Source of the DNA: Luscinia megarhynchos
Lineage: Eukaryota > Chordata > Aves > Passeriformes > Turdidae
DNA: 64,000 nt
Direction: 5' to 3'
Assembly: GCA_034336665.1 (NCBI GenBank)
Contig: CM067590.1
Location: 1,397,748-1,461,747, forward strand
The first letter of the stretch is position 1, and every line of letters starts with the position of its first letter. The translations under genes and the position numbers were made by a program. Positions 25,781-57,200 of the stretch are shown here, one piece after another. The notes under the pieces are model-generated. The model was not told the origin of the DNA. It worked only from the letters and a program-made list of their open reading frames with translations, and ran no database searches.

Positions 25781-26139
25781 CCATCCCGCAGGAGATGTGC
25801 AGAGATTCCCGTTGGGGTGGCACAGACCTTGGGATGCTGGGAGCCAGGATAAACTCTGCCCGGGCTCCCACCTGACACTCCACAGAAAATTCCACTATTC
25901 CCCGAAAATCACCAGCCCTTGCCGTGGGCAGAGTCACACAGAGGAGGCTGGCGGGGGGAAAAAAAAAAAACAAAAAAAAAGGGAGAAAACGCCTGGAAAA
26001 GTGTTGCTGTGCACGGCTTCGGTGTCTCCATGGCTACGGGAGCTGTGGCAGACGTTCCGGGGAACTCGGACGTGCCGGTGCCAATGGAGACCGCGGGGCT
26101 CATCCCACATCCCATGGGATCGGAGCAAAAAGGAGAGAT

Positions 26140-26730
26140 CCCGTCCCTGTATCCCATCCCTGTATCCCGTCCCTGTATCCCATCCCAGTATCCCATCCCA
26201 GTATCCCATCCCTGTATCCCATCCCAGTATCCCATCCCAGTATCCCGTCCCTGTATCCCATCCCAGTATCCCACCCCAGTATCCCGTCCCTGTATCCCAT
26301 CCCTGTATCCCATCCCATCCCTGTATCCCATCCCCATCCCAGTATCCCATCCCCAAAATCCCATCCCAGTATCCCATCCCAGTATCCCATCCCAGTATCC
26401 CATCCCAGTATCCCATCCCTGTATCCCATCCCTGTATCCCATCCCTGTATCCCATCCCTGTATCCCATCCCTGTATCCCATCCCTGTATCCCATCCCATC
26501 CCTGTATCCCATCCCATCCCAGTATCCCATCCCAAAATCCCATCCCAGTATCCCATCCCAGTATCCCATCCCTGTATCCCATCCCTGTATCCCATCCCTG
26601 TATCCCATCCCATCCCTGTATCCCATCCCTGTATCCCATCCCATCCCTGTATCCCATCCCTGTATCCCATCCCAGTATCCCATCCCTGTATCCCATCCCA
26701 GTATCCCATCCCAGTATCCCATCCCAGGGC
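26140..26730. repeat. (TATCCCATCCCTG)n minisatellite, 13-bp unit (copy B)
   Basis: Counterpart of 10495-11460. Confidence 0.97.
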
Positions 26731-26764
26731 CCGCGGGGCCAGCACCCTGCGCCTGCCCCCAAGG

Positions 26765-27620
26765 AATTCGGAGCCTGCATTCCCGGGGAATCTGAGCCTG
26801 TATTCCCGGGAAATTTCAGCCTGCATTCCCGGGAAATCCGAGCCTGCATTCCCGGGAAATCCGAGCCTGTATTCCCGGGAAATCCGAGCCTGTATTCCTG
26901 GGAAGTCTGAGCCTGTGTTCCCGGCAAATCTGTGTTCCCAGATTTCCCAAGGAATTCTGAGCCTGTGTTCCCAAGGAAAGCCGAGCCTGCGCTCTTGGGA
27001 ATTCTAAGCCTCTGTTCCCAGAAAGCTGAAACTGTTCCCAAGGAAAGCTGAGCTTGTATTCCCGGGAATTCTGAGCCTGTGTTCCCAAGAAAAGCTGAGC
27101 CTCTGGTCCCAAGGAAAGCCGAGCCTGTGTTCCCAAGCCTGTGTTCTCAAGGAAATCTGAATCTCTTTTCCCAAGAAAAACTGAATCTCTGTCCCCAGGA
27201 ATTCTGAGCCTGTGCTCCTAAGGAAATCTGAATCTCAGTTCCCAGGAAAAACTGAACCTCTGTTCCCAGGGAATTCTAAATCTCTGTTCCCAGGGAATCT
27301 GAATCTGTTCCCAGGAAATCTGAATCTCTGTTCCCAAGGAAAACTGAATCGGTTCCCAGGAAATCTGAATTTGTTCCCAAGGAATTCTGAGCCTCCGTTC
27401 CCAAGGAAAACTGAATCTCTGTTCCCAAGGAATTCTGAGCCTCTGTTCCAAGGGAATCTGAATCTCAGTTCCCAGGAAAAACTGAATCTCTGTTCCCAGG
27501 GAATCTGAATGTGTTCCCAGGAATTCTGAGCCTCTGTTCCAAGGGAATCTGAGCCTCTGTTCCCAAGGAAAACTGAATCTGCTCCCAGGAATTCTGAGCC
27601 TCCGTTCCCAGGGAAGCCCC
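26765..27620. repeat. AATCTGAGCCTGTATTCCCGGGA minisatellite (copy B)
   Basis: Counterpart of 11490-12300. Confidence 0.93.
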
Positions 27621-28109
27621 CGCGTGGGAGGGTCCGGGCGGTGGTCGCGGCTCCCGCGGCACTCGGAGCCCGCCGGGATGTTCGGGTCCCTCCTTTCCCA
27701 GAGCAAACCTCGCTGGCAGAAAGGATCCATCCAAACCGCGGCGGATTTTCAGGGTATTTTAAGAAAATGGTTTCACGAAGTTCCTGCTGCATTTGCGCTT
27801 AAAAAGGGAGGTATTTTTGGAAGTTATTCCTCTCCCGTTTCAAAATCTATGTAAATCCTGTCAGATAGTCCCAGTTCCCAATTAGCAGCACTGCAGCAGC
27901 CGAGGGAAAAACGAATTAAAGCCGTTTCAAAAAGCACCTCGGCTGAAAACACCCCAGGGAGAGGCGAGATCGTGACCAGGACAGAATAAAATCAATGGAT
28001 GCATCCCTCAGCCCGCGGTCACTTCCCTCCCGAATCCAGTTCCAAACCCTCCTGGAGCCAGGGCTGGCTTTGGGGGCTGGCACAGAGGTGGATCCATCTC
28101 CCTGAGGGA

Positions 28110-29380
28110 TTCCCGGCGTTTTCCTGCCCTGCTGGGACATCCCCCCGCGTTTTTGGGGGGACAGCCCCTCTGCAGTGGGGCTGCTGGGCAGGATCCTTCC
28201 CCAGGGGATCCAGACGGCCCCAGGGCACGTTTGGAAGTTTTTTTTCCCCCTCTGGAAAATAAATCCCTGCAGGACTCAGCCCAGCCCTGGGGATTTTCTT
28301 TCCCTGAGCTGCTCCAGGTCCCCGTGGTGCTCCAGGGGCTGGGCCAGGGAATTTGGGTCTGGTTTGGCTTGGAAGGAGCTCAAAGCCCGTCCAGTCCCAC
28401 CCCCATCCCCCTTCCCACCATCCCAGGTCGCTCCAAGCCCCATCCAGCACTTGGACACCGCCAGGGATGGGGCAGAACCTTTCCCAGAGGAATTTCCTCC
28501 CCTGTTCTCTAAGCCTTGGTCTTCACCAAGCTTTATTTATTTATCTGAATTGGCAGAATAGTCCGAGGCAGAAGAATCCCCACACCCCTCAGTAACTCAT
28601 CCTGCAGCCTGACAAGCCCCCGCTCCTGCCAGCAGCTCCAGGGAGAACTCACAGCTCTTGGAGCTGATCTGAGACAGGAGAAAATCATTTTGGAATCACT
28701 CACCACCAAAAAAAACCCCAAAAACAACATCTCCAAGGCTTTGGCAGAGCGGCAGAGCTCTGGAGAGGCTGCTGCTCCATGGATCTGTCCCAGCTCGCTT
28801 TCCCAGATGAAAAACATCCCATTCAGAAAATCCTCCCCCCTCTAATGCATTGCTCTTGAAGGAGGTTGGTGCTCCAGGCTTGGCACAGCTCTGCCCTCAG
28901 GGCTGTCATTTGGCAGAGATGGTTTGTGTGCTAAAGGCTGGAAAGAAGAAACCCAGTGCCAGACAGGCCCGGGGAGGACGATTGCACCTGGCAGCAGGGG
29001 CTGCATCCCCAAAGGATGCACTGGAGGGAGGCAGAGGGGAGCAGAGAGCGCTGAGGGACCCAGCAGGGAACTGGGAATGCCTGAGCCAACCCCAGGGCAG
29101 GGCTGGGGGTCCAAACTGGGGGAAAAGCCCTTTGGGGTGACAGGGGGGGACAGCCCAGGAGTCCCAGATCCCCGGGATGGGCTGCTGGGGAGGGAACAAA
29201 AGCATCAGCTCGTTGCAGCCCTGCCCTGGAGGGCGGGGAGCCCTGAGGGAGTGCTGGAGCAGCCCGGGGGATGTGGGGGCTCTGAGCAGCCCACGGGATG
29301 TCAGAGCTGGCAGGGAGAGGCTGAGTCACCGTCCCCATCCCCATGGCAACCCTGCTTGCCACAGCCCGCGGGACACAGGG
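28110..29380. other. Non-coding stretch downstream of TIMM44
   Basis: Single-copy-looking sequence with a CR1-like piece (28375-28510) and an AATAAATAAAG word on the minus strand at about 28531-28541. No exon recognised. Confidence 0.5.
28375..28510 (-). mobile_element. CR1-like fragment, reverse
   Basis: TCCCACC...ACCATCCCAGGTCGCTCCAAGCCCCATCCAG..CTTGGACACCGCCAGGGATGGGG: the Cys-free reverse CR1 pattern. Lies just right of the end of copy B. Confidence 0.6.
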
Positions 29381-29815
29381 GTGGGATAATGGGGTGGGGT
29401 AATGGGATACAGGGATAGGATGGGATACAGGGATGGGATGCAGGGATGGGATAATGGGATACAGGGATGGGATGGGATAATGGGATGGGGTAATGGGATG
29501 GGATACAGGGATGGGATGGGATGGGATGGGATGGGATGCAGGGATGGGATGGGATGCAGGGATACAGGGATGGGATAGAGGGATGGGATGGGGATGGGGA
29601 TGGGATAGAGGGATGGGATACAGAGATACAGGGATGGGATACAGGGATGGGATGGTGGGATGGGATGGGGATGGGGATGGGGATGGGATGGGATGGGATG
29701 GGATGGGATGGGATGGGATGGGATGGGGATGGGGATGGGATGGGATGGGATGGGATGGGATGGGATGGAGGGATGGGATAATGGGATACAGGGATACAGG
29801 AATGGGATAATGGGA
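29380..29815. repeat. (GGGAT)n array with GGGATACA variants
   Basis: Pentamer GGGAT with ACAGGGAT, AATGGGAT and GGGGAT variants over 435 bases. G-runs of three to four at 2-base spacing make the plus strand a quadruplex candidate. Confidence 0.95.
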
Positions 29816-30279
29816 TGGACCAGTGACCCAGCCCAGCAGCCACGGGACCAGCAGAGCTGCAGAACCCACCAGAGGCCACCAAACCCTGTCCCCAGGTGCC
29901 ACCCGCCCCGTGGATGTCAAATCCCTGCAGGGGTGGGGACTCCAGCCCTGCCCAGGGCAGCTCCACAACCCTTTCCATGCAGGAATTCTTCTGACCCTCC
30001 CCTGGTGCAATGTGAGGCTGTTTTCTCTCCACAAGGTCCCTCCTGAGCCTCCTTTCCTCCTCCTGAGCCCCTCCCCAGCTCCCCCAGCCCCTGCCCTGGC
30101 CCTGCTCCAGGCCAGCACTGCAGCCCCTCACCCCAGCCTGGAGCATTTTGTGACCCAAATGCCCCCTCAGCCTGCCCTGGGGGGATGCACAGAGGGAATG
30201 TGGCATCTCCACACTCTGGGAATGCTCCAGGGCACCCCAAGGGCTGTGGGGAGATCCCGGGGATGTTCAAAGCTCAGAA

Positions 30280-31050
30280 GAGAAGAAGGAACTGGAATTA
30301 TTCTCTTTAATCACCTGGTAGGGCAGGGCTGTCCTGCCTGGCCCTCAGCAATCCTGGGATTTCCTCCTCCAAACCTTTCCCACCCTCCCTTTCCACGGCA
30401 GGAGGTGCCTCAGCCCCAGCCCAGCTCCCAAACCCTCCAGGAGCCCAAATCCTGCAGCTCCTGCTCCCCTCAGACTCAGCAAGGAGAGAACCCCAAACCC
30501 CACTGAGCACTGGAACCTGAATTCGGGGCTGCTTTTCATGATTTGGGATTTTCAAACCCCTTTTTTTTTTTAGATTGGGCATAAAAGGGGATTTCACCCC
30601 AGGCTCCAGCAGCAAACTGGGGAAGTGTCTGGGATGAGGAGCAGAGCTGAGCAAGGAGAATGGGAATGAGGCAGGATGGGACGGAAAAATTTGGGGCAGC
30701 ATTCCCCAAGCTGCCCCTGTCCTCAGCCCCTCCTGTCCCTCACCCTCCCACATCCCAAGGATGCTCTTGTGGCTCTCTGTGGCCAGCACTGCCAAGCTCA
30801 GCCCCATCCCAGCACAGCCTGAGCATCCACGTGCAAATCCTGGTTGTATTTGGCTGGGCAAAGTGCAAAGACACGACGGGCAGGGACTGGCAGCCAGGAG
30901 CCTCCGAGGCCTCTCCAGGGTGCCCAGAAGTGACAGTGGCAGCTCTGGGTGAGCCCAGCTGCCCCACCCCGGGCACTCCCCAGCAGGAGCTGCCCCCAGG
31001 GCTCAGCACAGCCCCAGAGCCCCACACGGCAGCCTGGAGCCCTGCCCTGC
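30280..31050 (-). other. TIMM44: probable TIMM44 3' UTR
   Basis: Non-coding continuation of the last exon on the minus strand. No AATAAA is seen close to the stop. Two variant poly(A) signals are candidates: AATACA (30845-30850) and ATTAAA (30306-30311). The end given here assumes the second; a short UTR using the first is equally possible. Confidence 0.35.
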
Positions 31051-52912
<21,862 letters not shown>

Positions 52913-53010
52913 CGCCCCGCGCGCCCCGTGACCTTCGCGCGCCGCCGCGCCGTGACGTCACTGCCGCGCGCCGCCCGCGCCACGTGGCCGCGAAAGGCGG
53001 GAAACGGGCG
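52913..53010 (-). promoter_or_regulatory. TIMM44: TIMM44 core promoter, TATA-less CpG-rich
   Basis: Directly upstream of the ATG lie a palindromic CRE/ATF site TGACGTCA (52953-52960), a palindromic E-box CACGTG (52981-52986), an E2F-like GGCGGGAAA (52996-53004) and a nuclear-receptor half-site, AAGGTCA on the minus strand (52929-52935). The last differs by one base from the ERR consensus. These motifs are seen; the binding factors are inferred. The set is plausible for a housekeeping gene for mitochondrial biogenesis. Confidence 0.6.
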
Positions 53011-53029
53011 GGACCGGCGGGGCTGCACC

Positions 53030-53485
53030 GGGCACACCGGGACCGCTCCGGACCCGGACCAGGCACACCGGCACCGCTCCGGGCACACCGGGACCTCTCC
53101 GGACACACCGACACCGCTCCGGACCCGGACCGGGCACACCGGGGCTGCACCGGGCACACCGGGACCGCTCCGGACCGAGCACGGGAACACCGGGACCGCT
53201 CCGGGCACACCGGCACCACTCCGGACCCGGGCTTGGCACACCGGGATCGCTCCGGACCCGGCCCGGGAACACCGGGACCGCTCCGGACACACCGGGACAC
53301 CTCCGGACCGAGCACGGGAACACCGGGACCGCTCCAGACCGAGCACCGGACACACTGGGACCGCTCCGGACCGAGCACGGGAACACCGGGACTGTACCGG
53401 ACACACCGGGACCGCTCCGGACCGAGCCAGGGAACACCGGGAGCGCTTCGGACCCAGCCCGGGAACATCAGGACTGCACCGGACA
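53030..53485. repeat. CACCGGGACCGCTCCGGACC array between HNRNPM and TIMM44
   Basis: CpG-rich units of about 15-40 bases (GGACCGAGCACGGGAACACC GGGACCGCTCC) just upstream of the TIMM44 promoter motifs. 53485-53895 beyond it is plain intergenic sequence. Confidence 0.94.
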
Positions 53486-53896
53486 CACCGGGAGCGCTCC
53501 GGACCCGGTCCCGCCTCACCGGGGCTGTCCCGGATCCTTCCCGGCCTCACCGACTGCCCCCGGAGCCGCCCCCCGATCCCCTCCGCCCCCCACACCCGCT
53601 CCGTGTGCGTTAAACGCGCTTCCCGCAGGAACAGGGGAAGCTCCCGCTCTCACCTGCGGCAGGTGCGTGCCCGGTACCTGCCTGGTCCGGACACCCTGGC
53701 AGGGGAGAAAAAAAGAGGTTTTTAACCCCATTTTCACTAGAGAAAAATGAGCATGGAGGGTGGGATACAGGCGAGGGAGGATCCCGCAGCCTTGGAGACA
53801 GCTGAGGGAGATTCTGTCAGAAAGCAAGAGGAACATTGGATTCTTTGGACAAGCTGGAGTGTGCAGGGGATTGAAGCAGAGTAAAGGATGCCGCGA

Positions 53897-54120
53897 CTGA
53901 AATCTTGAACTTGCGTTTATTATCAAAGTCAGACTGTTTACATCTGTCAGGTCAACGAGATGCCACAACTACAAAAAAAGATTGTGCACATGGCAGTTCC
54001 AATGCAAAAAACCAGTAAAATGGGGGCTCCCTCGGTTAAAAAAAGGACTTAAAATTGACTCCAGAAAGCAAACCGGGTGGGGCTGAGCAGCTTGAATCAG
54101 CGCAGGAGGGCGGGCGGGGC
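53897..54120 (-). other. HNRNPM: HNRNPM 3' UTR
   Basis: Short U-rich UTR after the stop. A canonical AATAAA sits at 53916-53921 (minus strand), with cleavage expected about 15-20 bases on, near 53897-53900. Confidence 0.8.
53916..53921 (-). terminator. HNRNPM: HNRNPM poly(A) signal AATAAA
   Basis: Canonical hexamer in the context GATAATAAACG, about 200 bases after the stop codon. Confidence 0.85.
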
Positions 54121-54284
54121 TCAGGCGTTGCGGTCGATCCGCACGTCGATCTCGCGGCCGCGCAGCTGCAGCCCGTTCATCATGCGGCACGCGCGCTCCG
54201 CCACCTCCGGCGACTCGAACCGCACCACGCCGCAGCCCTTGGACTTGCCGTTCTCCATCTTGATGTCGGCGTACAGCACGTGGC
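54121..54284 (-). CDS. HNRNPM: HNRNPM last coding exon, RRM3 remainder
   Basis: 164 nt: HVLYADIKMENGKSKGCGVV (RNP1-like KGCGVVRF), RFESPEVAERACRMMNGLQL, REIDVRIDRNA and TGA. Acceptor CCTCCCTCAG. Where I recall human MKLS this has LQLR; otherwise nearly the same. Confidence 0.97.
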
Positions 54285-57200
54285 CTGAGGGAGGGCAGGG
54301 TGAGCCAGAGTGCTCTGGGTGTGCTAAATCCAGTCCTGAAGCTGCACCCCGAATCTGCTCCCCATCCTGCCTTGAGCACTCTCCATGGAACCCCAAACCT
54401 GCACCCCAAATCTGCTCCCCATCCTGCCTTTGGCACTCCTGGAACTCCCAAATCTGCTCCCCATCCTGCCTTTGGCACTCTCCATCCAGTCCCAATTCTC
54501 CATCCCAAGGACTCTCCCCACCTTGGCTTTGGCACTTCAGCCCCTCTCCATCTAACCCCAAATTTGCACCTCAAGGACTGCTCCCCATGCTGCCTTGGGC
54601 ATTTCAGCCACTCTCCATCCAATTCCTAAATCTGCACCCCAAGGGCTGCTCCCCATTCTGTCCTTGGCACTCCTGGCACTCCCAAACCTGCTCCCCATCC
54701 TGCCTTGGGCACTCCTGGAACTCTCTATCCAATCCCAAATCTGCACCCCAAGGGCTGCTCCCCATCCTGCCTTGGGCATTTCAGCCACTCTCCATCCAGT
54801 CCCAGTCTTGCACCTCAAGGTGCTCCCCACCCTGTCTCTGGCAGAGGAGCTGGCTGAGGTGGTGTTTGACAGGAGGTGGATTTAGCCCAGCTCAAGCAGC
54901 AGCACTAGGATGTGGAAGGAGCAGAGCAGCAGCCCCATCTGGAATGGCAGCACAGGCTCCACCCCACAGCTGAGGCTGGGCTTGGCTCCCATGGAAGCCT
55001 GGAATGGTCTGGGCCAGGAGGGACCTTAGAGAGCACCCAGGGACACCTCCTGCTGGACTCTAAACCCCATCCAGCCTGGCCTTGGACACATCCAGGGATC
55101 CAGGGATAGCTACAGCTGCTCTAGGAAATCCATTCCAGGGCCTCCCCACTCTCCCAGCCAAAAATTCCTTCCCAAGCCAACCGTTATTCATATTGATTCC
55201 TCAGAGTGAGGAAAACAACTCACCACATTCATTGAATTTATCTTTCAGCATTTTCCATGTAAAATCAAAAGGCAGCTGTGGAAAGAGAGGAATGAACCAT
55301 TACTGAGGCTCTGCTGAACAACCTGCAGGCACCCCCAGCTCCCCAAAAATTGAACCCATCCCAGGAGAGCCACTGCCATAAAGCCATGGGATCATGGTCA
55401 GCCAGGAGCTCTTCTCCTGGTAAGGAGGTGGCTCCAACTCTTCCCAGAATGTGGCAGCACCCAGTGATTGGAAACTGAGCTTGGATGAGATCAACACAGC
55501 AGTGACAATGAATGGCATGGGTGGGAAGGGTGGGAAAGGGCAGTAGTGGGAACAGGGGGGAGCACAAGAAGGAACAAGGGGTACTCACATTCCTCACAAA
55601 TATCTGACAGGAGGGGTACTCACAGAGGGGAGCACAAGAAGGAACAAGGGCTACTCACATTCCTCACAAATATCTGACAGGCTTTCCGGGCCACGCCGGC
55701 TGCAGGGCCTCCTGCTCCTCCCAGGGACCCTGCAAAATTGCCTGCAAAGTTGCCCCGCTCCATGTCGAGGGGCCGCTCGAAGTTGCTGCCCATGGGCAGC
55801 CCCATGCGCTCGATGCCAGCCCCCATGCCCTGCCCCATGGGCGGCCCCATCCTCTCCATGTTGGCGGCGCCGATGCGCTCCAGCCCCATCCTGTCCATGG
55901 GCGCCGCTCCCATCCTCTCGATGCCGATCCTGTCCATGGGCGGCCCGGGCAGGCGCTCCAGCCCCGCGGGCATCCTCTCCATCACCTGGCCCATGCCCGC
56001 GCCCATGCCCGCGGGCACCATGCGCTCCAGCCCCATGCCCATCCTCTCCATGCCCGCCCCCATGCGCTCCACGCCCGAGCCCATCCTGTCCATGGCGCCG
56101 CCCACGCGCTCCATGGCGGCGCCCATGCGCTCCATGCCGAAGCCGATGCCCGAGCCCATGCGCTCCATGCCGGAGCCCATGCGCTCCATGCCCGGCCCCA
56201 TGCGCTCCAGGCTGGGCGCCAGGTGGTCGATGCCCAGCGGCGCCATGCGCTCCATGCCCGCGCCCATCCTCTCCACGCCGGAGCCCATGCGGTCCAGCAC
56301 CAGCCCCATCCTGTCGATGTCGGCGCCCACGCGCTCCATGCCGTGCCCCATGGCGGCCGGGAGGCGCTCCATGCCCGCGCCCATGCGCTCCATGCCCGGC
56401 GCCATCCGCTCCATGCCGGGGATGCTGGCGCTGCCTCCGCCTGCAACACAGCGCACACGTGTCAGGGACCTGCTGGGATCCCTCCCCTCACACACTCCTC
56501 AGGGACCTGCTGGGATCCCTGCCCCTCGCACACGGGACCCTGGGACCCTGCCCTCAGGGACCTGCTGGGATCCCTGCCCCTCACACACTCATCAGGGACC
56601 TGCTGGGATCCCTGCCCCTCACACACTCATCAGGGACCTGCTGGGATCCCTCCCCCTCGCACACTCCTCAGGGACCTGCTGGGATCCCTCCCCCTCGCAC
56701 ACTCTCAGGGACCTGCTGGGATCCCTGCCCCTCGCACACTCGTCAGGGACCTGCTGGGATCCCTGCCCCTCGCACACACCTCAGGGACCTGCTGGGATCC
56801 CTGCCCCTCACACACTCATCAGGGACCTGCTGGGATCCCTGCCCTCACCACACTCATCAGGGACCTGCTGGGATCCCTGCCCCTCACTCACACATCAGGG
56901 GACCTGCTGGGATCCCTGCCCCTCACTCACACATCAGGGACCTGCTGGGATCCCTGCCCCTCACACTCATCAGGGGACCCTGCTGGGGATCCCTGCCCCT
57001 CTCACACTCATCAGGGACCCTGCTGGGATCCCTGCCCCTCACACACACATCAGGGGACCTGCTGGGATCCCTGCCCCTCACACACTCATCAGGGACCTGC
57101 TGGGATCCCTGCCCCTCAGCTCACTCCTCAGGGACCTGCTGGGATCCCTGCCCCTCACACACTCCTCAGGGGACCTGCTGGGATCCCTGCCCCTCACACT

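Larger units (their letters stand above)
15957..28110. repeat. Segmental copy B
   Basis: Second copy of the segment at 1-12807. Its first 500 bases or so, next to the ATCC satellite, are noisy against copy A; the remainder is the cleaner version. Contents and order match copy A, with different minisatellite lengths. Confidence 0.93.

Noticed and set aside
25997..26060. X-box (RFX) candidate GTCTCCATGGCTACGG near 26025
   Set aside because: The second half-site deviates from the consensus; too weak without expression or conservation data.
28531..28541. AATAAATAAAG on the minus strand as the TIMM44 poly(A) signal
   Set aside because: It is 2.5 kb past the stop and beyond a GGGAT array; closer variant signals are more plausible, though a long UTR cannot be excluded.
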